A stretch of 64,000 bases of DNA from Acanthopleura granulata (GCA_016165875.1 JABBOT010000080.1:16898572-16962571), one strand, 5' to 3'. Counted from the stretch's first letter, positions 45,764 through 59,200 are shown. A program made the numbers and translations. The notes: generated from the sequence alone by a model not told the origin.

Positions 45764-48328
45764 GTAGGGGTGTTACTTAAATCTGTATCTTTTATTTCTT
45801 TTTAGATAACCCTGATCAAGATCGCAGTCAATCGACTATTACTTCATGTGAGTTTTCCCCAGCTGTACTGAAGTTGGGTAAAAAAATCACATGAAATTTG
45901 ATGTGATTTACACGTATCTATATATTGTATCACAGTTTTATAATTAAGGATGATAACGCATTGAGTTTCACTCAGATAACATGGATAATAAAAAAGAAGC
46001 AAAAGGAAAACTCTTTAATGTACTCTTTTTCACAACTTTTATTGCTCTCACTGCTGTACCACATCAGACAATGTTGATTCATTCAGCCTGGGTAAGCATG
46101 CACTGGAGTTCACATATAGTTACCTCCCTTTGAATCCATCGTGACAAATATTGTCCATAACCTTGATGGAGGTACTCATTCAACTGATGCCATTAGCACA
46201 TTCACCAGTACACATGCTATATTGGAATATATATATATATATATATAGATGACATGCACACACAGTTTCAGGTGAAGCAGCGTACATACATGTGTACATT
46301 AGACGACTGTTAAGTGTTCACACTTACCTATGCCAATCAAAGAAAATAATGCAGCCAATTAACAGCCAAGAAAATATTTGATGTACCAGCTAGTAGTGCT
46401 GTTGGTGTAAATTTGTAAGGGAATTTTCTCAAGAAAATGGTTTAAAAATTGTGTCTTTAGATCCTGAAAATCTTATCAATAGGCACAGTTAATAAAAATG
46501 AGCCCTGAAATGAATAAACAATGAATTTGTCACATCATTAAGCCATTAAAGTTAAACAGCTCAAAGGTATATCCTCAATCAACCATTTTTGAGAAAGGGC
46601 AATTTTACATGTGCAACGTAAGCAGAAAAATGTCACCCACGAATAAATATGCACCATGATTATCAGTGATAAGTGTGAAGATTGAAATGTTTACAATTTA
46701 TAAGGATCTGTGCTTGTAAACCTGGATGAAATTTTTGCAAATCTGTGTGCTGGGAAGTGTTACATGTGCACAAAGTATGCCCCAAGAAATGATCTCTACA
46801 ATAATAGATTTGTGTGTTCATATCACATGATTGACACAAGAATTTCAACTCAACGTCATATGGAAAACCTCTGTAAAAATTAACAAAATATTTCTACCTA
46901 CTTTGAGGCATTGCTAAATAATGTAAAACTCAAGGATTAAATAAATATTCATAAAGTCAACATCACAACTCTCACACATGAACTGAACATCTTTCTATAT
47001 ATGTAATATTGAATTTTTTTTAAAAATAATTTCGAAGCTAATGATGACTGGCTTTCTTTGGGAGACACCAAAAATGATCATGCAAATAAAGATATGCATA
47101 AATTACTGTTAATGTATGTATACATATGTGTGTAACAATGTTGGACAGTGTTCATGTATTTTGCAATTCTCATGTGATTTCCATTATGGTTGACAAGGCT
47201 TTTGAAATTAGCATTGTCACTTATGCACCAAGGTAAATATGCCATGTAATAAAAATAAATTACTTAAAAAAAATATTTTAATAGTCTTTGATAGTTTCAC
47301 TTTGGCAAAGTTGTCACAATTATGCTGGGCTTTCATGCAGGAGTCATCTTGAAATTTGCTTTCAATAGTATTATTATAACAAAGTCTGGGCCTGCACGTG
47401 AATTGAATTGCAATGTAACCTTTTGTAACCATGTAGGTTATACCCACATATTCTTCTTCGTCATTGTGTTCTGACCTCAAAAATTAACATCACACATCTC
47501 TCCCAAGGGAATTCTTTTTATTTTCTTTGCTTAAAAATGAAATATACACATTTTTGACTTTTGAACATAATTCAAGAAATGTATATAAACTTTTATTCAT
47601 GTTTCCTCTGTTTGTTTATTCACCTCTGACAGTGGTGGTAATCAGTTAATTGTCAGTGGATATTATTACTGGTCAGAACAGAGAGAAAATCAGAAGGCAG
47701 AATGTCAATAAAAACATTAAAAAATGTGTAAAAAAAGAGTGTGTAAAATTATTTGTGTACTTTAGGTGCTCATGGACAATAAAAATTGCAGCATAAAATG
47801 TCAAGGGAATGCAAGTGTATCTGTGATACATACATGATATCGTGTATTGTGGGTGGAAAAATTTGACTGCATACCTTGGAGTGTTGTGTTCAGGTAACTT
47901 TAACAGTATTTACGAATGAATGGTAAGTTGCTGTTCATGTATATGAACTCGCTGTTAACAAAATTTCTTGTGTACAAAATAAGGCGCTCATGAAACCTAA
48001 AAGATTCAGCTATCAAATGATTTGGGGGAGTCTCTCAGTCACGAAAAAGGATTTGTCAAATTTCACTAAAAGCTGCAGTAAGCAATTAAAGTGTGCTTAC
48101 ACACAGGTATGTCAGATTGGAAGCACATCAGAATTTATTCTATTACATTTTTAACTCTGCTCAAATATATATATATTATCATTTCTACAGACATCAAACA
48201 GTTCTCGGACACTTTGGATATCATGTTATATCACACGTGTATTAAATGGCATTATGATTAGCGTAAGTCTCCAGCTGCTGGCATATTTCACTAGAATCCT
48301 TACATAGAAGACATGTGAATGTGGTTCA
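45764..48328. other. No gene seen; AT-rich with an (AT)n tract
   Basis: The region where the missing ABC exons would be expected first. It is strongly AT-rich, has an (AT)n run at about 46223-46246, and shows no coding block. I searched by eye for Walker A, LSGGQ, Walker B and H-loop codings on the plus strand and saw none. Confidence 0.6.
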
Positions 48329-49980
48329 TTCGCAACTCGCCTACTTTCTAAACTCGCATACTCGCGACTCGCCTACTTGCGGGATTAGTGCGGAATTAAT
48401 CACCAGAGGCGTGCTATCGCCGGGATACCTGTAGTTCACAGTGGAGCACTAATTCTTCTCATGGCACAGGCAATCACGCAGATCCATTTCATTGTATCAG
48501 GCATCCGTTAGTAAGGAATGGTTATATATATAGGGTAAATGGGGAAAAAAGAAAGCTGGATTTCTTGGAAGAGAGACTGGGTGCAGTGCAACGATAAGTA
48601 CCAACGACATTGTAGCATGGATTGGCCAGAACATTGTCATCCTCCGGAACATTGCTGTCTTTGCAGTTAGTCACGTTATACAGAACCGCCAAAGTAATGA
48701 ACAGCTTTCAGTCGGATGATTCAATAGATCTGGAAGTAGCGAGAGAAACACTGACGTTTGCTCAAGTGAAAGGTACCTGGTATAGACAACCACCGCAAGA
48801 ACCTCCCGTCTTTACCATCTACAACAGCCAGCATCAAGCTGGAGGGCTATTAGTCTACAATGTTGGACTGAGGGGAATTGCCTTGTGGTAGAAGATGGTG
48901 ATTACGACGACAACAACAAGACCCTGGTACTCAGCACAGTTCCCAACATGACACGTTTAGCTGCGGCTCCCGTCGTCTACGCAGGTGGAACATGCATTGC
49001 AGCGCCTCACCTTTTCCAGCAAATGTACACGTTCCACGCGTTTGTAAATGGCCAGATGTTCCCACTAGTGTTTCGCCTTTTGCCAAACAAATCCCAGTCA
49101 TGGATTCCATGGCAGCCCATGGGATCACCTTCAACCTCAGTTATGAGTTAGCCACTCACAGTGCCATGAGTTAAGTCTTCCCCGATGCCAAAGTGAGTGG
49201 GTGCTATTTCCACTATAATCAGTGTATTTGGAGACAGGTCCAGTAGCAAAAACTGTTACCAATCCGGAGAATCAGCATACTTCCACTAATTCCCTGCACC
49301 TAGTGGGTGATATATGGATTGGAACCATGAGTGAGGCAACCCCTTCATCAGTAGAGTTGGCAGACTATGTGGCCCAGACGTGGATGGAGGGGAACTTTCC
49401 CCAACAAGTATGGAATCATGACAGTGAAGAACAAAGAACTACCAACCACTTGGAAGGATGGCAAAGAAAGCTAAAAGTGTACAGTCATGAAGGCATATCG
49501 AACTTATCAACATCTTCAAGAAAGAACAGGCAACCAATGAAATAAAGATGGCACAGCTTGAAAGAGGAACCCCTCCACCACTTAAGAAGCACAAGTACAG
49601 AAACATGGATGACAGACTTAGTAAACTGAAACCACAGCTCGCTGATACTGAGAAGACCCCAATTCAGTCCGCCGGTGCAAGTTCATCCTTAATTAAATTG
49701 TAATGTGTATATACATGTACGTATCTTCAAAACATACATATTCTGGCTAAAAACGTAACTGAGTTGTAAATGCTGAAATGTATTTCCTTTGTGTAAAATA
49801 TATGCTAAATTTCTACAGTGTAAATAAAATAACTGATGCCAAAATCTTGCACATCTGGCTCGCATGACCAATATACATGGATGACCCCCTGGGCCTTATT
49901 CCTAACCGTTTCCGGCAGCTATTTGCATTTCACCTGTCCACAAAATAGGTAGGCAGAATGCAGAGTAGATGAGTTGCGAA
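48329..49980 (+). mobile_element. MULE (Mutator-like) transposon relic
   Basis: A dead transposase lies between possible inverted termini TTCGCAACTCGCCTACTTTC (48329-48348) and the reverse complement of 49961-49980, TTCGCAACTCATCTACTCTG (16 of 20 match). No target duplication was seen. The extent of the element is inferred from these termini alone. Confidence 0.5.
48690..49692 (+). pseudogene. MULE transposase pseudogene
   Basis: Frames in series give AAPHLFQQMYTFHAFVNGQM then FPLVFRLLPNKSQ, as in the MULE transposase domain (FYQLYTIHALVNGQVFPLVYALLPNK). Next come HGITFNLSYELAT, VFPDAKVSGCYFHYNQCIWR (the conserved CxFHxxQCIWR block), then ADYVAQTWMEG, FPQQVWNH and RTTNHLEGWQRKLK, the conserved C-terminal NNHLEGWH block, and finally PPPLKKHKYRNMDDRL to a TAA. 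The expected DGTF aspartate is lost (YAGGTC), there is a TAA before VFPDA and at least two frameshifts. It is therefore inactive. An N-terminal FLYWCH-type zinc finger is not recognisable. Confidence 0.8.
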
Positions 49981-51062
49981 GACACCATTAATGAACACCA
50001 GTGCTAATCACATGTATCAGCTCACTACTCAAAGCAGCAACAATAGCACTATTATTTGTAATCATCATCCCCTTCCAGAATATCACTGGCCAAGCGTAAG
50101 ATAAGAAGCACAAGAACACATATCATACGGCTGCATGTGAGAACCTCCACAGGTCTATGGGCCTCACTGGGATCATACATATCTTGTAGTATAATTAATC
50201 CGTTTCACTTCGTCATTGCAGCACCACAAAAATCAGAACCCCACGAAAGTACTCCTGTTGGATGCACAGTATTTGTTTATAGCACATAATCGACACATTT
50301 CGGAATCACAGATAGTTGATGTGGTGTTGAGAAAACCGTTCTTTGTAGGAAACCTTGTTTATACACTGTCTCACAGTGTGGATTCTCTTAAGAACAGTTC
50401 CTTGACACAGTCTCACAATGTGGGTGCTCTCAAGAAGGAACCTCCTGGAACAGTTCCATGACATGGTCTCACAGTGTGAATGCTCTTATGCAGGACCCTC
50501 AGGGAAGAGTTCCATAAGGTAGCAGTTTTATGGTATCTTATTTTCAAGAAAAGGTAATCCTGAATTTATCAAGATTGCTTTTCTTATGTTTCTGTCTGTC
50601 TCACAGCATGGGATTTTTGGAGTGTGCATGGTCCACTTGCATGCGTTCCACACTACATACGTGGAAGCTTAGCTTCAAAAGAATGCAGTGTGCATTGTGT
50701 ACATGCTGGGAAGTAGCACAGAATGTCATCCAGTGTGCCAGTGGTCCTCTTTAACAGAATGTCATCCATAGAGCAAAGGCTCAAAAAACTTTGCTAGAAG
50801 CACATATGCCCTGTACGGAAATCAGCAAGCTGATTTGAGGAAATTTTTCATAAGTTGTTGGCTTTACAACCAATTTTTTCAAGGCATCACGCATTACACA
50901 CTTTTGGTATTTCTCAGGATCATCATCAAGCAGCATTTACAGCACATCACTGTTTTGTGTACCATGTTTCAGAGTAGAAGCAAACATTAAGTTAGCGGCA
51001 GAAGTTACTTTTCTGCAGCATTAACTGTTTGCACACCAGACAATGATCAGAATTGTCTCCCT
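49981..51062. other. No gene; short tandem repeat
   Basis: Between the MULE relic and the CARD gene. Near 50365-50500 a roughly 55-bp unit (GTCTCACAGTGTGAATGCTC and variants) repeats about three times. Otherwise nothing is recognised. Confidence 0.55.
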
Positions 51063-52123
51063 TTATTTGAGTTCCTGCTCTACCAATGTGAACTGCTCAT
51101 CTGCTATCCGTACATCCAGCTGTACACCACTGACTCCAACAGCCTCCAGGACCTTAGGGGTCACCAGATAATTTTCAAGGTCACTGTGCAAGGAACCGCT
51201 GTCAGAGTCTTCCCTAAGTTTGTTCATCTGAGCTTTAGTCATGCAAATGGTCACCACAACGAGGCGGTCATTGGTGTGGGTCTCCAAAGTCAAAAGCCCC
51301 CGCTCTTGCTCGAAATATTTCAAAAGCTGGGTGTAAGGAGAGCCGTCCGTGTTGTCGAACAGAGTGTAGAACCTGCGAGAAGTGTCCTTGAGAATGTCCA
51401 CACTGCTGATCCACTGCTCAATGCCATCTATGACATCCGTCTGACCATCTGCAGACGGATTGCAGTCAGACATGAGAATGTCCTCAGATTTCTCCTTCCA
51501 CTTGTTCTGGTCCTCCAGCAGATTGTGGTTCTCCTCCGTCCTCTGCTGGTTTATGTTGTTTTTCTTGGCCACCATGCTGCTGTCCAGATTTGAACCGTTC
51601 ATCTGACTAGACCCCTTCCGACCGGGATACAGTTGCCGGCATGGAATTCCCTGTCTAGACGTTCGGCTCGGCGAGCGTGAATGTTCATAAGCACTGGACG
51701 GTTTCCTCGTATCTATGGGCTGGGTTTTGTGCTGCTGCTCTTTGTCCTTCTTCTTGTGGCCGAAAAGCTTTGGGAGACACATGCAAAAGCAAGACTTCTT
51801 CTTCCCTTCATTTTCGTCTTCGTCGTAGGCAAACTGTTGAATTTTGTGAGCTCTTGGGCTCGGACTTTCCTCCGGCTGTTCCAATATGGTCATGTTCTCA
51901 AAGGATTTGTAGTATGCTCTGCTCCTGGGAGACAGCCCACAGGGTCCTGTCTCCATGGCATGACGCACATCCTCCACGCTGATCCACCTGTCCATTGATT
52001 GGTCGATTGTGTTGTCATGGTCCCGTTCTGAGTGGTCTGTTCCGTCTGGGTCGTCTTTGGATTTGGGGGATTTGGTGAGGACAGTCTTGACAGCTAGTAC
52101 CTGGATCTCCACAGCAATTTGTC
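51063..52123 (-). CDS. CARD protein exon 3 (C-terminal region)
   Basis: The acceptor is CTTTCCTGGACAG. A single 1,061-bp exon encodes residues 142-494 and the stop. An AATAAA hexamer overlaps the stop codon (minus-strand AAATAAAG at 51061-51068), unusually early for a polyadenylation signal, so another site downstream may be used. Confidence 0.85.
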
Positions 52124-54099
52124 CTGTCCAGGAAAGAGGAGAGATAATTTGTGGTGTGTTAACGTATTGACCCGCCCTCTAGAGGGCCACCCATCCCATG
52201 TGTGTGACATTCACGTAAATCAGTTATTATAGCCTAAAGAATGTAATGATGATCTGGTTGCTATAGTTTTTTGGGTAACAATGTTTTTGACCTTGTCAAT
52301 ATAGTTACAAATTTGTCCTTAGTTACAACCTAGCTTGTCCTTAGTTATGACTTAGCTTGTCCTTAGTTATGTCTAGCTTGTTCTTAGTTATAATCTTGTT
52401 CTTAGTTATCAACTTGTTCTTAGTCACAAAGTTTTTCTTACTAACCTTTATGCCTTGGTTTCTGCCAGTAGCCAGTGCCATAGATAGGTTGAATCCGATT
52501 GGTCACATCCAGGGAACTGGCCAACTGGAGCTGACCTGATTGGCGGAGAGCATTAATGAACAAACCAATGGCAATGTTCCCATGGCTGTCCAAATGCTGT
52601 AGGATTGCTATGTTGCGATCTGCCTGGGATTTCTCCTCGCGTATCTTGCTCTCCACTTCATCATCAAGCACGCCATGTTGCCGGAGATAATCATAAAGAG
52701 GCTCTGTGTCGAGATGTTCGACCAGCTCCTGTCTGGTACTCAGGGTCTCAGTGAACATTGTGCTGCTGTGGCTTTCATACCCTGCAACAACACCAACGAT
52801 AAATGCAAATGAAAAGTGAAATGCATGTTTTCCATGACAGTGTTTTCTCTAAGGTGCAATATGATTGATATTTAGCTTTCATTGCCAAGACATTTACACT
52901 ATGTAAGGGAGAAATTTTCAGTCAAAGTGTATGTTGGAACATATGTGGTCTTGCAGGGGTAATAAGTGAAAATTAAATTCTGCATGTAACTAAGTGTTCT
53001 GAGCTTTAAAGAAATTTAAAACATTTTTTATAATAAATGATTGAGTGAGTGAAATTGATCCCTATACACTGTATGAAGATGCTTTTCACTGAAGAACTAA
53101 ATCTTGCATGCAAAAATATTGAATGCTGTGCTGATATGGTCAATGCACAATGAGATTACTACAGCACTGGTGTAATGTGATGTGGCGTCAAAGTGATGTG
53201 ATGGTTCTTCAGGGTTGTTTATTTTCGCTTTCTCAGTCTGTACCCTGTATTAAACATATTGGAGACCGCGGACATCAGGGCATTAGGGGTTTTACTCCCG
53301 CCAACTCGCTTTCCTCACACAGACAGGGCGGTGAAAACATATGGTAATTAGGTGGACAGTTAATGTTAAACAAGAATTTCTGAATCTCAGTATACTTTAG
53401 ATAACGCACAGTAAATAACAGACAGTGCCATCAGGCATCCTATTCATGATTAAAATGTACATGATTCATTCTATTTCATACTCGTACGTGAAGGAATTCT
53501 TCTAATGCAGTGTGGAGATGAAAACTGAACCATGCAACATTGCGACAAATTTTGGGTATATAACTTTGGAAATTTATTTCAAAACTGTTTTCAATATTCA
53601 GCTGTGGTGGTACAGAAAGTCTACAAATTTTTGTAAGTCCAGTTAAGCGTTTGAGTAAGTATACATGTATGTGTCATAGTGACAACACCAGAACAAGTTA
53701 CAGATGGAGAATCAAGGCAACACTGCAATATAACCACCCATTGCTGACGGGCATTATGAAAAGTTATCCACCAGATCTATAAACTGATGCAAAAAGATTC
53801 AAAGCTGAGGTGGCGGTCATGTGGTAGAGACATCAGTGCATTGAAGAACCTGCTTTTCACAATGAATATCAAAGTGGTTCAGCCATTCACAAAGCGTCAA
53901 CCTTGACTTTACAACTGCCCACAATTCAGCTAATAGCCAGTTTCTTATAGCATGCTTGAATAGTACATTTAAGACGTTGACGATGATTCACTACTTGATG
54001 TGACATCCTACCCGTATCATCGTTGACATTATCCAAGATCTCCAACCACTGGGACAGGTTCAAGCTGTCTGAGGGACAAGGGAGTCTCAACTCCCCCAT
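51063..54099 (-). CDS. CARD-domain protein, three exons, 494 residues
   Basis: Coding exons on the minus strand are 54012-54099, 52446-52781 and 51063-52123. They join in phase to 494 codons plus a TAA. The ATG has a good context (TACCATGG) and an in-frame TGA lies 30 bases upstream. Residues about 38-125 form a caspase-recruitment domain (STRQELVEHLDTEPLYDYLR, VLDDEVESKIREEK, HGNIAIGLFINALRQSG, QLASSL). CARDs mediate homotypic assembly in apoptosis and innate immune signalling. The rest, about 370 residues, is not a family I recognise. It has a charged low-complexity middle, a cysteine patch (KKKSCFCMCLPKLFGHKKK, cysteines 253, 255 and 257) that could be palmitoylated, and a folded-looking end (RRFYTLFDNTDGSPYTQLLK, RLVVVTICMTKAQMNKL). 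WIS-type motifs recur (DRWISVEDV and EQWISSVDIL). No caspase, NACHT, kinase or death domain is seen, so it is probably an adaptor. Confidence 0.85.
52300..52445 (-). repeat. Short tandem repeat beside the exon 2 donor of the CARD gene
   Basis: Plus-strand units of TAGCTTGTCCTTAGTTATGA and shorter variants repeat about seven times and run up to the donor of exon 2. Confidence 0.8.
52446..52781 (-). CDS. CARD protein exon 2 (CARD)
   Basis: The acceptor is TTGTTGCAG. It encodes GYESHSSTMFTETL, the whole CARD and a short tail, NRIQPIYGTGYWQKPRHK. The donor G|GTTAGT leaves one base, matching exon 3. Confidence 0.88.
52782..54011 (-). other. CARD gene intron 1
   Basis: A 1.2-kb intron with no recognised coding sequence or repeat family. 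An open plus-strand frame at 53150-53347 has no domain. Confidence 0.7.
54012..54099 (-). CDS. CARD protein exon 1
   Basis: Encodes MGELRLPCPSDSLNLSQWLE then ILDNVNDDT, with one base carried over. The donor is G|GTAGGA. A WLEIL segment near the end resembles the later WIS motifs. Confidence 0.75.
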
Positions 54100-55989
54100 G
54101 GTACCGCAGTAACACCTACAACTCCTTCAGAATGATTTTTGATACTTAATAAACAGTGCCCTTGATCCCTGGTTTCATTAAATCATCCGTTGCTTGGGTG
54201 GTACAGGTACATGTACAGTGATCCTAGGCACTCTCTGGTCTGTTCTTCTGTAGCACTTGAGGCTAGAAAAGGCCCAGCAAGATATAACCTGACAATTTAA
54301 CAGCCAGGACCTGTGCCCTGCTCCTTGTGTAATGCATGAGTGTATGTATATAGACTTGCCAGCTGTGCCAAGCTGACCAGACAAATTTTGAATGGTCAAC
54401 ATGGTCAAGGGGTAAGCTGTAGCCAATCACAGCTATGGATGCCATGGGGATAGCCAGGTCACTTGGCCTTTGTGTTCAAAAGCCACCTGCCATTATAGCA
54501 GAGGGACAACTGAAGAAGGAAGTGTTTCCTTTGTTGAAAGTATAGACAGTGTGAGTGAATTTCCACAAGCCAGTGAGAAAACAGCAAGGGGCCCCAGGAC
54601 AGCACTTTGAAGTCTGGTGATCTCCTGGGGTTCAAAACCCAAGGCTAGTTGACATAGAACTAGAGAGGGACAAGGCTGTGAATTCCAGGGGTTAAAAACC
54701 ATAAAACATTACTTGTTAAGTCTTTGACAGAACAAAGTGGATGGGTGGGGGGTGAATCTGGGGGTGTAAGAAAGCCATAAGGAAAACACTCCTTCAGTTT
54801 TTAATAGAAGTGTAGGGGTTGAAAGTCAAAATGAAAATGCTTATATTCCTTAAGTTTTTGTTGAAATGATAGGGGGTATAAATTCAGAGGTTAAAAGTCA
54901 TAATAAAAATGGTCCTGAAGGCATTTTGAGAATTTCATGGGTTCAAAACCATAGGCTGAAGGACAATTTTCTTTAAGTTTCAACTCTGTAAGTCTTTCAC
55001 CACCTCGATGAAAGTTAAAATTAAGTGAAAATAATCATAATGTATGCCTGACTGACCTCAACAAGGGAGCACCAAGTAAAGAGTTGGGAATGGGGTCTGA
55101 AATAAACCCGGAAAGAATGTCACCTCAAATCCATTTATGTTAAATGCCACAAATAACTATTAGTCTATGCTATAGACATAAAAAGACATGCAAAGAACCT
55201 AAATAGAGTGCCAACATTTGCTTGTTTATTTTTTCCATATGTTCAGATTTTGCTCTACAAGTCTTTCTTCTTTGATCTGAATAACTCTAATCTTGTCACT
55301 GATGCCTGGGTCAGTATGTTAAGTATAGGCTACTTGCTGTGTAAGACCAGGTGTAATAGGTGATTAATCTTCTCACCTGGATTACAAAGTGATTAACAAA
55401 TGGCAAAGGTTACAAGAACAAGTACATATGCCAGATCTCATGTAAGCAGAGGGTGGGGGATGAGGTGTGAGGTGGGTAGCATATTTACCTTTTATGCAAA
55501 ATGAGTTTAATATAAAATCATACCTATCAACTTTGGGAAATGTCAGAGAGGGAGGTTTTTGGGGGGAGCGATAGATGAATGTGCAACCCACCCTTGAGCT
55601 TTGTAGAGCGCTGTGCTTTCTTTCTATTTCTTTCGTTATTATTACTTAATTACCTAAAGTAATGTTTTTGCACAATATGTAAAACAGTAAAGCAAGGTGC
55701 AAAGTATTCCAGAAAATTAACAACCAGTACTAAATTAACCTATACTGAACACTGTTGAAAATGATTAGCAACTGCATCAGTTGTAGATTTGTGATGCGAA
55801 ACAGGTTATTTTGTACCTGACGGCTTGGCGCTTTGGAACGGCTCTGACAGACAGAGCTCACTAGTGGACCTTGATATTGGGAGATCTTTAGTATTAATCG
55901 GGAGGTCGGTAAATAACTCTCTAAATCGAGAGGCTCCCGACAATATCGAGAGAGTTGACAGGTGTGACAACATGTAGGAATGCCTGAAA
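54100..55989. other. Upstream of the CARD gene; no further gene seen
   Basis: Promoter and 5' UTR of the CARD gene presumably lie in the first few hundred bases, but no clear TATA element was found. From 54540 to 54980 a loosely repeated phrase (GGGGTTCAAAACCCAAGG, GGTTAAAAACCATAAAA, GGTTAAAAGTCATAAT) suggests an old tandem repeat. Confidence 0.5.
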
Positions 55990-56205
55990 ATTGTTTGAAT
56001 ATTTCACTTATAAGATGACGGCCAGCATCATGTTGGGCAAAAATCTGGCACGGCCGGGGGTGAAACCCACGACCATCAGATCAGGATGTTGGCAAACCTT
56101 CCACATACAGCTAGAGAGGAAGCTAGCGTGAGCTGAGCTTGAACTCACAGCAGTCGCATTGGTGAGAGGTACCAGGGTCATGATGCTGCACTAGCACTCT
56201 AACCC
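55990..56205 (-). repeat. SINE, antisense, near full length
   Basis: ATATTTCACTTATAAGATGA, GGGGTGAAACCCACGACCAT, GCTTGAACTCACAGCAGTCG and GCTGCACTAGCACTCTAACC are the reverse complement of the SINE tail, core, B-box region and head. It lies in the opposite orientation to nearly all copies in the ABC gene. Confidence 0.85.
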
Positions 56206-59200
56206 CCCCACCCCCCGCCACTTGAAAATAAATATATATATAGCTAGGGAACAGAAAAATATTGCCAAGACATGTATTGAGTGTTTGCACCTGAATGAAG
56301 ATTATACATATATATGCAGTTTGGTGGTGCCAGTGCAAGTCTTATCTCTCAGAGACCAGATGGAGTTTTTTGGGTGGTCCTTGCAAGTGTGTTTAAAAAA
56401 ATATAATAGAACAAACAAGGGATGGTGTACTTGTCCAGTTTTCCCTTACACTGTCCTATTTCTCCACCCAAGAGATAAAACACCCAATGCTTTCCTTGAA
56501 TCTCCCCTGTAACATCACATGATTGTGGTCTCACATATCTCCTGGGTGGATGTTATGTTACACTGATATATACAAAGTGAAGTATTGTAAAACAGGGGTG
56601 GATAACTCCAGAGAACTGATAGCCAAGTTTATAAACACTCTGATGATACCAGCTGGTGTGGGCCATTATCAAGTCCCTACTGTTAAAATATACACACGAT
56701 TTATAATAGAGACCTTGATTTGGCAGAGCTGGCGTGATGAGACAAACAGTACAGTGAAGAGAGGTTTCACTCATTCTAGTGAATGGGCAAAACCCTACAG
56801 TTTTTACTTTTCTATATGGCTAGCTCTCCTTGACTCTATAAACGTGTGGCCATAGTCTAAATAGAAATTAAGCTGATCCGTTTCACTTACATGGAAATCT
56901 TAATCATAAATAACCTTTGTTCATTTGTTTTCTTCATTAGTTTTTTAATTCTTAATTGATATTATGGGTTCACGTTTATAAATGTGCCCACAGGAAAATC
57001 GGTATGTCTGCACATACGTTTCTTTATATTTGAACTTGTTATTTCCATGTTGTTGGATGGTAGTGCATTTATCACAAAGTACAGGTGGGGAAGTGAAAGT
57101 CAGGAGGGAGAACTATACAGTTCATGGAATTTAAACAGGAAGGTCTAGAGAGTGCTCCGGAATTTCATCCTGGCCAAGAAAACTTTCCTGGAAAACTGAT
57201 ATGTAGGCATTATGTAGGATATGTAGGCATTAGAAAGTGATTAGGTTTCATATTTGAAAATTTGCAAGAATTGTGTCAAATATTAAATATTTCAGGTGAA
57301 TGTGGCATATTAAACAACAAGATTTAGGCCTATGTTAACAGATACATGTAGAACATGAAAAATTTGTCCAACTGAGAGAACGACCAACATGCAGAGTTGT
57401 TTCGTAGGAGCTAAAATCAGAAAAAAACTTGCTGAAATGTCACATTATGTGGGCGTATGTATTCCATAATGGACTATTTAGTCTTCACATCAATACGCCC
57501 AGCAGAAAAGACACAGTTGGCCACTGTAAGATGGCTCTGCCATGATTGATGGCTCGACCAGTGGTCACTCACACTGGCTGCAGCTGTAGACAGCTGTCGT
57601 ACCCAGTAACTCTGTCTACTACATGTAAGTAATAGCCGCCTTACAACATCTACATTTATCCCCCACCCCACCCCCGAAACCCTTAGTTACATGCCATCCT
57701 TCCTATTCTAACACAGTACAAGGGTCAATTCCAGAAAGCAATTTTTGAGTTAAGTCAAAACTTTTAAACTCAATTTTTCAGCTTATTCATACTTACAGAT
57801 CTTGAAATTTGTGTCACTTGTCCTTTGGCATGACATACATGCACCATCCATGCCCTTATTTTAAAATTCCTACAATGTTTACTCTTGGGAAAGTTTTACT
57901 CAAGTACAAAATTGCTTTATGGGATTAGCTCACAGATGCCAATTCCTGCTCCAGTCTCCAAACACTAGCTCTGTATAAGCATGCAATATAGATAGACAGT
58001 ATCATGTATCTAATCACACAGAAATCATCAGTCTGTTTAATGATGACTGATGTATTATGGTGATTATTTCTGTGTATCTTAAAGCAACTTAGAAACATTA
58101 ATAGAAGTAGGAATGTTTTCAGCTACAAGTCCATGTATACAAAATGCATAAAAGAAGGACTGGAATGATGTGCAGAAAATGTCAGTCCTATTTTGGGATA
58201 AAAGTTCAATGTATGTTTTGGGTATAGGTTAAATAAGTATTTATTAGTACTGAAATGATCTACAACTTCGCCCCAAAAATTGTAAAATGTAAATCAATGT
58301 AATAAAATATTATCATCATTGCCTCAACCGACATTTATCCAATAGGATATTATCCTACCTTTCAAACAAACCTCTAAAAAACTTTGACAGATCAACAGAA
58401 TTCTTAGAGCCAGGCATAATGAGCAATATCCTTATGGGTGAAGTTTCAGGTTATTTAGGTAAGTTATACAAAGTGATCATCATTCCAGGGAAAACATCTG
58501 TTCTCAGTATGTGTAAAAAAAAACATTCACACATGTGGGACAAGATAGTGCCATTCACTAGGTAACTGTTCTTCAAGGACACCATCCAGCTGTACTTGTC
58601 TTATTGTATCTCATTACACTGCATAATTGATGAATGGATGAAGACAAGCATGTTAGTAAGAGTGACTGGTTTTTCACACCTGGGTTACTTGTTGCATGTG
58701 TTTTTTTTTGTGTGTGTGTTATATTTTTTTCTATACTTTTGTTTTTCTCACAGAAAACTGGAGAACCACAGTCCAGAAACAAATTTGCAATGGTTACAAA
58801 ACTGTCTCTGGGAGAAAAATAACATGCGCCTAGCATTAACAGCTTATGTAACCCAGTTGCCATGGCAACGGTTGCCAGCCTGAACAGTGACTATGTGTTA
58901 ACTTACCTTCACATAGTTTACAGAGATTCCTACAGCCTTCTTTTCCTTTGCTTTTTTTTTTTCTTTTGTTCATTATTATGTCGAACTAACAATTTGTCTT
59001 CTATATTTAGTGCCATATTGGTAAACTAATGATGGATTTACAGCCTTGGTCACACAGGGCTACATTGTGTTGGTATCTCCCTGTTTCTTCAGCTAGTCTT
59101 TAATTGGTGAAGACATAGACAGATGGCTACGGTGTGGTTCATCACCTCTGAAGATTGCCTGTATGTATATAACTCAGGGTAATCAATTAAGCGAGGAATT

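Noticed and set aside
46200..46260. (AT)n tract as a breakpoint for the ABC gene truncation
   Set aside because: The tract is short, of a kind seen elsewhere in the window (43.8, 48.2 and 62.8 kb), and nothing in the sequence shows a junction there.
51186..51998. Plus-strand frames of 101-135 codons opposite the CARD gene
   Set aside because: They are shadows of the long minus-strand exon 3, whose frame joins in phase with two upstream exons.
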